Source: Bacteroidales bacterium (GTDB taxonomy: Bacteria > Bacteroidota > Bacteroidia > Bacteroidales > PUMT01). Taken from it: a stretch of 16,913 nucleotides of DNA. The stretch's first letter is position 1. The number at the start of each line of letters is the position of its first letter. Both the position numbers and the translations under genes were made by a program. The DNA is taken from contig SLOS01000348.1 of NCBI GenBank assembly GCA_007132365.1, positions 1 through 16,913 of the forward strand, given 5' to 3'. Below, piece by piece: positions 7,453 to 13,805 of this stretch. The notes under the pieces were generated by a model. The model saw nothing but the letters and a program-made list of their open reading frames with translations. It was not told the DNA's origin and did no database searches.

Positions 7453-8322
7453 CTACCTTTCTCCGCTTTGATACTCTCCAAGTATCTGCAACTGATCAAT
7501 CAATGGTTGAATTGCAGACAGAGCCTTTTTATACATCGTATAGTCATCATACAGAACATCAAGATAGAAAAAATATTCCCATTCCCTGCCGACTATCGGA
7601 AGGGACTGGATCTTGGAGAGGTTGATTTTATAATATGCAAGCACGGAAAGAACCTGGGAGAGGCTTCCGACATGGTGGGGAAGTGTAAAACAAATTGATG
7701 CCTTGTTGCCGGATTCCTTTATCTCCCTTTCCTCCGGGGTTTTGACCGGCTCAACGACAAGGAATCTGGTGAAATTACGCTTGTTGCTTTCTACACTGGA
7801 GGCAATAAGTTCAAGCCCGTACATATCAGCCGCAAGGTCACTGGCAAGCGCTGCAACACCTTTAAGATCATTTTCCCTTATCCATTTTGCACTAAGAGCG
7901 GTATCTATGGATTCCACCACTTTGACGCCCCGGTGCCGGAGTGGCTCCAGAAATTCCTGGCACTGAAGAATAGCCATTGGATGTGAATGAATCTCTTTGA
8001 TGTCATTAATCTCCTGACCGGGCAAGCCGATAAGATTCTGAACAATTCTGAGATACACTTCGCCGGTAACATTAAATTCGGACCTGCTAAGTAAGGCATA
8101 ATTGGGTATAAGTGAGCCGGCGACAGAATTTTCAATTGCCACGACTGCAGAGTCCGCCTTACCAAGTGCCACAGATTCAAAAAGGTCAATAAATGTATCA
8201 CATGGAATGATTTCAATATTTATCTCCTGATAATACTTTCTTGCTGCAATTTCATGGAAAGCGCCATACCCCCCCTGAATAGCTACACGCAATCTGTCAT
8301 TGAAGTTCTTCTCTTTTGTCAT
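7453..8322 (-). CDS. pheA: prephenate dehydratase (PDT domain plus ACT domain)
   Basis: Decarboxylates and dehydrates prephenate to phenylpyruvate, the step that commits the pathway to phenylalanine. The 289 residues form a monofunctional enzyme: there is no chorismate mutase domain, unlike E. coli PheA. The catalytic part (about 10-190) has GGYGAFHEIAA, AIENSVAGS (63-70) and the hallmark NFTRFLVV with Thr185-Arg-Phe. The C-terminal ACT domain (about 207-285) has HHVGSLSQVL, corresponding to the GALS region. Next comes KIQSLPIVGREWEY, where the usual Phe-binding ESRP is replaced by QSLP (239-242); I recall this variant from other Bacteroidota. The gene stands alone, without the aminotransferase or DAHP synthase genes often beside it. 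It is preceded by a Phe-rich leader and terminator, so it is probably controlled by attenuation as well as by feedback. Confidence 0.95.
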   Translation of the reverse strand: MTKEKNFNDRLRVAIQGGYGAFHEIAARKYYQEINIEIIPCDTFIDLFESVALGKADSAVVAIENSVAGSLIPNYALLSRSEFNVTGEVYLRIVQNLIGLPGQEINDIKEIHSHPMAILQCQEFLEPLRHRGVKVVESIDTALSAKWIRENDLKGVAALASDLAADMYGLELIASSVESNKRNFTRFLVVEPVKTPEEREIKESGNKASICFTLPHHVGSLSQVLSVLAYYKINLSKIQSLPIVGREWEYFFYLDVLYDDYTMYKKALSAIQPLIDQLQILGEYQSGER

Positions 8323-8338
8323 TTTTTCATTTTTAAGT

Positions 8339-8367
8339 AAAAAAAAAGTCCCGGACCTCCGGGACTT
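8339..8367 (-). terminator. 3:4 terminator of the pheA attenuator
   Basis: On the minus strand AAGTCCCGG (8367-8359), loop AGGT, CCGGGACTT (8354-8346) forms a perfect 9-bp stem. The U run continues to 8339, giving nine consecutive T including the last two stem bases. This is a strong intrinsic terminator in textbook form, and it ends 16 bases before the pheA start codon. Its purpose is therefore to stop transcription before pheA unless it is disrupted. Confidence 0.92.
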
Positions 8368-8426
8368 CTATAAGCTAATCTGTATAAGCAGCATATCACA
8401 GTCCCTTTTCCGGTACTCCGAAAAAG
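8361..8426 (-). promoter_or_regulatory. pheA attenuator: alternative 1:2 and 2:3 pairings
   Basis: Segment 1 is CTTTTTCGG (8426-8418), made of the last Phe codons. It pairs with segment 2, CC(G)GAAAAGG (8413-8404), across a four-base AGTA loop with one bulged G and one G-U pair. The 3' end of segment 2, GGGACT (8405-8400), is exactly complementary to AGTCCC (8366-8361), the 5' arm of the terminator. A ribosome stalled on the Phe codons would block 1:2, allow 2:3 and prevent termination. The 2:3 core is only 6 bp, shorter than in E. coli. The pairings are seen directly; the regulation is inferred from pheL/pheA and related attenuators. Confidence 0.8.
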
Positions 8427-8464
8427 AAGAAAAAGAATCTGCTGCTGGTGATCAATGTGTACAT
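8396..8464 (-). CDS. pheL: pheA leader peptide with six consecutive Phe codons
   Basis: A 22-codon frame from ATG 8462-8464 to TGA 8396-8398: MYTLITSSR, then FFFFFF, then GVPEKGL. The six Phe codons (8437-8420) are in a row and overlap segment 1 of the attenuator, and the stop codon lies just past segment 2. This is the design of E. coli PheL, and the next gene is pheA, so a role as sensor of charged tRNA-Phe is well supported. An in-frame ATG at 8489-8491 would give a 31-residue version starting MIFNYICPN. The shorter form is listed because a -7 box overlaps the longer one, although that box would leave almost no 5' untranslated RNA. Which start is used cannot be decided from the sequence. 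Confidence 0.85.
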   Translation of the reverse strand: MYTLITSSRFFFFFFGVPEKGL

Positions 8465-8471
8465 ATTCGGG

Positions 8472-8479
8472 CAAATATA
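8472..8479 (-). promoter_or_regulatory. possible -7 box for pheL-pheA
   Basis: TATATTTG on the minus strand matches the TAnnTTTG consensus exactly. No clear TTTG lies 19-21 bases upstream; the nearest is about 30 bases away. Transcription would start around 8465, nearly at the leader peptide ATG, so the leader message would be almost leaderless. A second promoter further upstream, in 8492-8560, is possible but I could not identify it. Confidence 0.4.
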
Positions 8480-8724
8480 ATTAAAAATCATAATTTTGTT
8501 ATCTTCAGCCAAATAATTTTTAAACATGTTTGATTGGGTAATATTGGCGGAGCCTGTAAAAAATTATACCGGTAAAAGTATATGGTATCAGCGTACTGCT
8601 ATTTGCTTTGCTTATTGCGGGTGCATGCAGCAGCAAAATAAATATGAAATATTACCCGTTTTTCTTAATTTTGTCTAAATTCTTTGAATCATTAATTCCA
8701 GAATCTTGCAAAACCCTTTAATTC
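8480..8724. other. divergent intergenic region between pheA leader and aldo/keto reductase gene
   Basis: AT-rich spacer that must hold promoters for both directions. On the plus strand TAATTTTG (8666-8673) fits the -7 consensus and would give about 45 untranslated bases before the reductase ATG, but no good -33 element is visible. At 8581-8634 one plus-strand frame reads like a lipoprotein export signal (GISVLLFALLIAGACSS) with no usable start codon. I see no convincing gene here. Confidence 0.5.
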
Positions 8725-10206
8725 ATGAACCAGAAAAAAGTATCCAGACTTTCACGGCGTGATTTTATGCGTCTTTCAGCTGCGGCTGCAGCCGGAATTA
8801 CTCTTTCACCCTCACTTTCATGCTCAGTGGAATCGATCACTTCGCCCATGAAACGGAGGTTCGGGAGGATTAATTTTGATGTAACCACTATGGCTCTGGG
8901 TGGCCAGGGATCAATACAATGGACGCCCGATGATGTTGAACCCGTTGATATAATCCTGAAAGCTTTTGAACTGGGCATCAACTATTATGACACCTCCAAC
9001 GTATACGGGCCAAGTCAGATGAATTTCGGTAAGGCCTTCAGAAAACTTAACCTTATACCGGGACAGTCCGGATATGATAAAAATCTCAGGCAGTCAGTAT
9101 TTCTGACCACCAAAACAATGATACGCTGGGCAAAAGGCGGATACCCCGATCTGCCCAGCGTAAGGAACAGCAGCCACGGTGATCACGGCGAGGGTGCCAT
9201 AGCAGACCTGAAACGCTCACTCTCACAAATGTTCGGCAATGGTGACGGAACATATCCAGACGGGGCCTGGGTTGATATGGTCATGATCCATAATCTTAAC
9301 AATTTTGAGGAGATTGATGTGGTATATCGGGGACTGGAAACGCCGCTGGATAAGGACGATAATTTTGGAGCCCTCGTAGCCCTTCGTGATTACAGGGATG
9401 GCACCAATATAACAGGCCTTAATCCGAAAAATGAGAAACTCATAAAGCATCTTGGTTTTTCCGGACATCGGAATCCTCAGGTAATGGTAGAAATGATACA
9501 ACGTGACAAATGGGATCTGCTTGATGGCATGCTGGTATCGATCAATGTTAATGACAGGCGCTATTTTAATATGCAGTATAATGTAATACCTGTTGCACAG
9601 GCAAGGAACATCGGGGTGATAGGAATGAAGGTGTTTGCCGACGGAGCAATGTACAAAAAGGAACCGGGATGGTCAAGGGTTCCGGATGATGTAGTCAGGA
9701 TAGTTGGCACCGACACCATTCCAGGCAAGCCTTTGATTGAATATGCGCTTACAACACCAGGCGTGCATACCATTATAGTGGGCATTGGTGAGATAAATGA
9801 TGACCCGCTCAGGTGCCAGCTTGTTCAAAATTACTATGCAGCGCAGATTGAGGCCGATGCTCTTGATGATAATGAAAGAAGGGTAATTGAAAAAATTGGA
9901 GAAAGGGCCCACCAGGGAGAAACAAATTATTTTCAGATGGCAGATAGGGGATTAACTCCTCCGGGGAATTTTCTAATTGAAAAAACGGATAAAATAAAAC
10001 TCTCCTGGGATACCAGTTACGCAGGCAATGAACCCGTCAGGCACTACGAGATAATCAGGGACGGGGAACTGCTTGAAACTGTCCGTCATACACCGCAGAT
10101 CTCAAAGGTGCCTTTCAGTTTTGAAACCTCTGCCGGCAAGGAATTTAAAATAGTTGCGGTTGATGCTGCCGGAAGAAAATCGGCAACCGAAGCAATAACG
10201 GTTTAA
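8725..10206 (+). CDS. Tat-exported aldo/keto reductase with C-terminal fibronectin-type-III-like domain
   Basis: Likely NAD(P)H-dependent oxidoreductase placed outside the cytoplasm; the substrate is unknown. Residues 1-33 form a twin-arginine signal: SRRDFM (10-15), then a stretch rich in Ala and hydrophobic residues, then SLSCS. Cys33 could make it a lipoprotein, but the lipobox is poor. Residues 43-390 are the aldo/keto reductase barrel with all four catalytic residues visible: Asp89 and Tyr94 in YYDTSNVYG, Lys130 in LTTKT, His189 in VMIHN. Residues 420-493 (KLSWDTSYAGNEPVRHYEIIRDGELLETV..., continuing to the C-terminus) look like one fibronectin-III-type beta sandwich. The next gene follows after two bases, so the two are surely co-transcribed. 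Tat export suggests the protein folds around its cofactor in the cytoplasm first, as with Gfo/Idh-type exported oxidoreductases common in this phylum (inference). Confidence 0.85.
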   Translation: MNQKKVSRLSRRDFMRLSAAAAAGITLSPSLSCSVESITSPMKRRFGRINFDVTTMALGGQGSIQWTPDDVEPVDIILKAFELGINYYDTSNVYGPSQMNFGKAFRKLNLIPGQSGYDKNLRQSVFLTTKTMIRWAKGGYPDLPSVRNSSHGDHGEGAIADLKRSLSQMFGNGDGTYPDGAWVDMVMIHNLNNFEEIDVVYRGLETPLDKDDNFGALVALRDYRDGTNITGLNPKNEKLIKHLGFSGHRNPQVMVEMIQRDKWDLLDGMLVSINVNDRRYFNMQYNVIPVAQARNIGVIGMKVFADGAMYKKEPGWSRVPDDVVRIVGTDTIPGKPLIEYALTTPGVHTIIVGIGEINDDPLRCQLVQNYYAAQIEADALDDNERRVIEKIGERAHQGETNYFQMADRGLTPPGNFLIEKTDKIKLSWDTSYAGNEPVRHYEIIRDGELLETVRHTPQISKVPFSFETSAGKEFKIVAVDAAGRKSATEAITV

Positions 10207-10208
10207 AC

Positions 10209-10991
10209 ATGCTCATGAGAATGAAAGTCAATGTCCAGCCGGCAACTGAAAACCGCTATCAAATGATGCCGGTGTTCATTTTATTATTTATATTATTCAT
10301 TTCAAACTTCTGTGTGATGGAATCCCCAACCGGACAAAACAGCAGCGGAACAAATTACCTCGAAGTCCGGCCTGTTAACGATTTTGAGGTTACCGGAGAT
10401 GGCAGCTCTCCTGAGTGGAGCAGCGCAGAATGGGAAAACATACCCCGCAGATCGAATGACAGGATCAACTATGAAACCAGGGTAAAAGCCCTCTATTCCC
10501 CGAAAGGGATATATTTTCTCTTTTTTTGCGAAGACAGGGTAATTAATGCAACCATGCGGGGCGATAACCTCAACCTGTGGGAAGAGGATGTGGTCGAGGT
10601 GTTCCTGATGCCTGAGGAAGATTACCCCGTTTACTTTGAATACCAGATATCGCCTCTGAATTATGAGCTGACGCTGCTTATACCCAACATGGACGGCGAT
10701 CGCCGCTTTCTTGGCTGGCTTCCGTGGAACTATGAAGGGGACAAAAGGACCCGTCGTCAAACAAAAATTCATAAAGATGATCAGGGGAATGTGACGGGAT
10801 GGACGGCCGAGTTTTTCATCCCCTTCAAGCTGATGGAACCGCTGGTTATTACCCCCCCGGAACCAGGTACCAGATGGAGGGCAAATTTCTACAGAATGGA
10901 TTATGATGAAGGTCAGGCCAGGTTTTCATGGCAAAAGACCGATGTGCATTTCCATGAGCCGCATAATTTCGGAACTATCATATTCCAGTAA
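10209..10991 (+). CDS. exported CBM9-like carbohydrate-binding protein
   Basis: Probably binds a sugar or polysaccharide outside the cytoplasm. The 260 residues start with a hydrophobic export segment (about residues 21-36, FILLFILFISNF) after a long 20-residue N-terminal part, so initiation at the internal ATG pair (10263-10268, MMPVF) is possible. The rest follows the CBM9-like pattern: the opening VTGDGSSPEWSSAEWENI, then LYSPKGIYFLFFCEDR, the acidic WEEDVVEVFL, the strand YFEYQISPLN, then GWTAEFFIPF and the closing GTRWRANFYRMDY. There is no enzyme motif. Two bases separate it from the exported aldo/keto reductase, so the pair may act on the same carbohydrate. Specificity cannot be read from the sequence. 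CBM9 relatives in which the domain forms part of a heme or cytochrome protein are unlikely here, because no CxxCH is present. Confidence 0.75.
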   Translation: MLMRMKVNVQPATENRYQMMPVFILLFILFISNFCVMESPTGQNSSGTNYLEVRPVNDFEVTGDGSSPEWSSAEWENIPRRSNDRINYETRVKALYSPKGIYFLFFCEDRVINATMRGDNLNLWEEDVVEVFLMPEEDYPVYFEYQISPLNYELTLLIPNMDGDRRFLGWLPWNYEGDKRTRRQTKIHKDDQGNVTGWTAEFFIPFKLMEPLVITPPEPGTRWRANFYRMDYDEGQARFSWQKTDVHFHEPHNFGTIIFQ

Positions 10992-11060
10992 CGGGACAAT
11001 CACGACCCGCTCGTGATCATGGCTAATCTTCGGCAAATTTGCTGATTCAGTGTATAAAAC

Positions 11061-11092
11061 AAAATGAGAATCACCAGGGTGACTCTCATTTT
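11061..11092 (-). terminator. terminator of tRNA-Arg, possibly bidirectional
   Basis: A 15-base inverted repeat with one mismatch: arms at 11061-11075 and 11078-11092, with the innermost pairs opening as the loop. On the minus strand it follows the tRNA 3' end by one base and runs into a T-rich tract (TTTTGTTTTATA), so it should end the tRNA transcript. On the plus strand it ends in CATTTT about 70 bases after the CBM9-like gene and could serve that unit too. Confidence 0.8.
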
Positions 11093-11093
11093 G

Positions 11094-11167
11094 TGATTCC
11101 GGCAGGATTCGAACCTGCGACCCACAGCTTAGAAGGCTGTTGCTCTATCCAGCTGAGCTACGGAACC
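11094..11167 (-). tRNA. tRNA-Arg (anticodon UCU)
   Basis: On the minus strand the 74 bases fold as a complete tRNA. The acceptor stem is GGTTCCG/CGGAATC, with one G-T pair, plus discriminator A. The D arm is GCTC AGCTGGATA GAGC, and the anticodon arm is ACAGC CTTCTAA GCTGT with anticodon TCT. The T arm is GCAGG TTCGAAT CCTGC. CCA is not encoded. It reads AGA and, by wobble, AGG codons, which are common in the genes of this window. It is flanked by a -7 box upstream and a terminator downstream, so it appears to be a stand-alone transcription unit. No integrase or repeated 3' end suggests an attachment site. Confidence 0.97.
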
Positions 11168-11178
11168 TTGAATTGCTG

Positions 11179-11186
11179 CAAATTTA
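11179..11186 (-). promoter_or_regulatory. -7 box of tRNA-Arg
   Basis: TAAATTTG on the minus strand fits TAnnTTTG and ends 11 bases before the tRNA 5' end, the right distance for a start just upstream of the mature tRNA. No TTTG is visible at -33. Confidence 0.5.
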
Positions 11187-11259
11187 TAAAAAAAATGGTT
11201 ATCAGAAATCCCCTGCATGAGGAATTGTATTTTTGATACGAAATCAAATGTCATTTGAC

Positions 11260-11267
11260 TATATTTG
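11260..11267 (+). promoter_or_regulatory. -7 box of murB
   Basis: TATATTTG fits TAnnTTTG exactly and would start transcription near 11274, about 13 bases before the chosen murB ATG. It lies inside the longer open frame that begins at TTG 11233. This argues that the longer N-terminus is not used. Confidence 0.5.
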
Positions 11268-11286
11268 CTGCAGGACAAAAAGCAAT

Positions 11287-12297
11287 ATGATACACATTAA
11301 AGAAAATCATTCCCTGAAACCATACAATACATTCGGTATTGATGTAAAAGCTCGGTATTTTTTCCGTGCAAACAGCCTGGAAGAACTCAGGGATGTGCTT
11401 GAAAACCACAGGGACTGCTTTCCTTTTATGATTATAGGAGAAGGAAGCAACATCTTGTTTACCAGAGATTTTAACGGGTTAATAGTGCAACCTGCCATAA
11501 TGGGGATCAGTATACTGGAAGATGACCTGGAACATTGTTTTGTTGAAGTTGGTGCCGGAGAAAACTGGGATGATTTTGTAAGATGGTCAGTGGAAAGTAA
11601 CCTGGGGGGAATCGAAAATCTATCCCTTATTCCCGGCTCAACAGGTTCAAGCCCCATACAGAATATCGGAGCCTACGGTGCTGAAGTAAAGGACGTCATA
11701 AAAAGTGTCAAATACCTGGATCTGGAATCTTTCGAGACAGTCGTAATGTCAAACCCTGAATGCAACTTCGGTTACAGAACCAGCATATTTAAGACACAGC
11801 TTAAAAACAGGATGGTCATCACTTCGGTTGTTTTCAGTTTAAGCCATAATCCGGTATTTAATACAAAATACGGGAATCTTCAGGCAGAGGTAGAAAAAAT
11901 GGGAGGCCTGAATTTGGAAAAAGTGCGTAATGCAGTTATAAATATCCGTAGATCAAAACTACCTGATCCGGGCATACTTGGAAATGCAGGAAGTTTTTTT
12001 AAAAACCCGGTGGTTGAAGCAGAAATAGCAAATAAACTAAAAGTGCAGAACGATCTGTTGCCTCTTTTTCCGGTATCGGAAGAGGAGGCCAAAATTCCGG
12101 CAGGATGGCTTATTGAGCAGTGCGGGTGGAAAGGTAAAAGAATAGGAAGTGCGGGAGTTTACGATAAACAAGCACTTGTTCTTGTAAATTACGGTAATGC
12201 CTCGGGAGCTGAGATCTATGATCTGGCCATGAAGATCAGTGATTCTGTATTTGACAGGTTCGGCATAAAGCTGGAAACGGAGGTAAACATAGTATAA
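11287..12297 (+). CDS. murB: UDP-N-acetylenolpyruvoylglucosamine reductase
   Basis: Reduces UDP-GlcNAc-enolpyruvate to UDP-MurNAc with NADPH and bound FAD, the second committed step of peptidoglycan synthesis, in the cytoplasm. From the chosen ATG it has 336 residues, close to the E. coli enzyme (342). The FAD-binding part has YNTFGI, IIGEGSNILF and IPGSTGSSPIQNIGAYG. The substrate part has FGYRTSIFK with the conserved Arg, GNAGSFFKNP with the proton-donating Ser236, and near the C-terminus KLETEVNIV with the conserved Glu. The YRTSIFK loop and single-Ser motif mark it as type I (E. coli-like). The frame is open upstream to TTG 11233, but the extra 18 residues match nothing in the family and cover a likely promoter. 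It converges on the phosphohexomutase gene with a 31-base gap and no clear shared terminator. Confidence 0.96.
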   Translation: MIHIKENHSLKPYNTFGIDVKARYFFRANSLEELRDVLENHRDCFPFMIIGEGSNILFTRDFNGLIVQPAIMGISILEDDLEHCFVEVGAGENWDDFVRWSVESNLGGIENLSLIPGSTGSSPIQNIGAYGAEVKDVIKSVKYLDLESFETVVMSNPECNFGYRTSIFKTQLKNRMVITSVVFSLSHNPVFNTKYGNLQAEVEKMGGLNLEKVRNAVINIRRSKLPDPGILGNAGSFFKNPVVEAEIANKLKVQNDLLPLFPVSEEEAKIPAGWLIEQCGWKGKRIGSAGVYDKQALVLVNYGNASGAEIYDLAMKISDSVFDRFGIKLETEVNIV

Positions 12298-12328
12298 ATC
12301 AGATTTAATCCTATATGGCTAATCCGGG

Positions 12329-13744
12329 TTACACGGCCATTATTGCCCTCTTTGCCTCCTCAAGTATTTCAAGAGCTGATTTCCTGTTATAAGATTCAGC
12401 ATATGTCCTCAATAATGGTTCTGTTCCTGATAACCTTATCAACAGCCATTCATCATCATTGAAAAAAAACTTGAACCCGTCCAAATTCTCCACCCGCTCA
12501 ACAACTCTGTTCCCGAAGTTACGGAATGAACCTTTTCTGCACTTTTCAATTATAGCTGTTTTCCTGTTTTTATCAATTTTCAGATCGGCTCTTTCACAGG
12601 CGAAAGATCCTGTTATGTTATAAACCTCCTCAATAAGTTCATGCAGGTTTTTACCTGTTTCGACCATAAACTGCCATATCAGAAGCCCCATCCATATACC
12701 ATCCCTGTCCGGTATATGAGACAAAACCGATATTCCGCCAGACTCCTCTCCTCCCAAAAGTACTTTCTCCTTTAGAATTACAGTGCAAATCTCCTTAAAT
12801 CCAATTTTGACCCTTTTAACATCGAGACCGTAATATCCGCATAATTTTTCAATCCTTACAGTTGATGAGAATCCGGTTGCTATTTTACCTGTAAAACCCT
12901 TATATTTATGCAGATAATGAATAAGCAGAAGCATTATGTGATGTGAATCGATATAATTGCCAAATCTGTCGTACATTGCAATCCGGTCTGCATCCCCATC
13001 CACCGCCAGTCCGCAATCAATCTTTCCATTCCTTTTAATAAAAGCTGCAAATTTCTTTAAATTCCTGGCTAACGGTTCCGGGGCAATACCTCCGAAAGAA
13101 TAATCCTGCTGGCAATTAATCAGATGGACTCCTGGTAATAGTTGCTTAAAAACCTGCTGACCGGCACCATACATTGAGTCAAAAGCAAAAGTGAACCGGG
13201 ATTTTTCAATCGATTCCAGGTTAAAGTTTTCTTTCAAATTATTAATGTAGAAATCCTCAAGATCAATATATTCTATTATTCCTTTATCAATATACTCTTC
13301 AAAATGAAGTGAATCAAGATGAATCTCATTCATTTCGGGGATCATATTCTCAATATTTTTCAGATCCTGATCCAGCAGTGGTCCCCCGTAATGACCTTTG
13401 ACCTTGAACCCGCTATATTCATATGAGTTGTGGCTTGCAGTTATCACAACACCCATTGATGCTTTTTTACGTATCACACCATATGAAACCATCGGAGTGG
13501 AAACAAAACGGTCAGAGAGATAAACACTGACTCCGGTAAGTGCAAATACCTTTGCCGCAGTTTCAGCAAACATTTTTCCACCAAACCTGGTATCATAACC
13601 TATTACAACTGATGCCTCCCGGTCTTTCTCGCGGTTTACCAGCCAACGAGCTGAAGCCCTTGAAATCCTTGCCACGTTTCCTACGGTAAAACCATCAGCA
13701 ATTATGGCTCTCCAGCCGTCAGTTCCAAACTTGATATTATCCAT
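12329..13744 (-). CDS. phosphoglucomutase/phosphomannomutase family protein
   Basis: Alpha-D-phosphohexomutase that moves phosphate between C1 and C6 of a hexose. The 471 residues have the four expected domains: IKFGTDGWRA at the N-terminus, the phosphoserine loop TASHNSYEYSG with Ser104, the Mg2+ loop DGDADR (249-254), the sugar-recognition GGEESGG (331-337) and the phosphate-binding RLSGTEPLLR (437-446). All key residues are present, so it should be active. The GEESGG loop occurs in enzymes that accept glucose- or mannose-phosphate, and the substrate cannot be settled from sequence. GlmM is less likely, because its characteristic sugar loop differs and GlmM is usually nearer 450 residues. 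It is the last gene of a same-direction group with mltG (61 bases upstream) and the PiT permease; co-transcription is plausible but not shown. Confidence 0.92.
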   Translation of the reverse strand: MDNIKFGTDGWRAIIADGFTVGNVARISRASARWLVNREKDREASVVIGYDTRFGGKMFAETAAKVFALTGVSVYLSDRFVSTPMVSYGVIRKKASMGVVITASHNSYEYSGFKVKGHYGGPLLDQDLKNIENMIPEMNEIHLDSLHFEEYIDKGIIEYIDLEDFYINNLKENFNLESIEKSRFTFAFDSMYGAGQQVFKQLLPGVHLINCQQDYSFGGIAPEPLARNLKKFAAFIKRNGKIDCGLAVDGDADRIAMYDRFGNYIDSHHIMLLLIHYLHKYKGFTGKIATGFSSTVRIEKLCGYYGLDVKRVKIGFKEICTVILKEKVLLGGEESGGISVLSHIPDRDGIWMGLLIWQFMVETGKNLHELIEEVYNITGSFACERADLKIDKNRKTAIIEKCRKGSFRNFGNRVVERVENLDGFKFFFNDDEWLLIRLSGTEPLLRTYAESYNRKSALEILEEAKRAIMAV

Positions 13745-13805
13745 ATATAAAATATTCGATAAAATAAATTCCGCTTTTTTACAGGATAAATAAAGATAAA
13801 AAAAA

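Noticed and set aside
8644..8721. 25-codon frame MKYYPFFLILSKFFESLIPESCKTL ending three bases before the reductase ATG, as a possible third leader peptide
   Set aside because: It covers the best candidate -7 box, no terminator follows it, and the downstream gene is not biosynthetic for Phe, Leu or Ile. It probably reflects AT-rich sequence.
11094..11167. tRNA-Arg as an integration site for a mobile element
   Set aside because: No integrase, no repeated tRNA 3' end, and housekeeping genes on both sides.
11039..11236. 65-codon plus-strand frame including VIPAGFEPATHSLEGCCS
   Set aside because: It is read across the tRNA-Arg and its terminator. This kind of 'protein' is a familiar artefact of antisense tRNA sequence.
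11233..11286. Extended murB N-terminus from TTG 11233
   Set aside because: The extra 18 residues have no family match and overlap a consensus -7 box, and ATG 11287 gives the normal protein.
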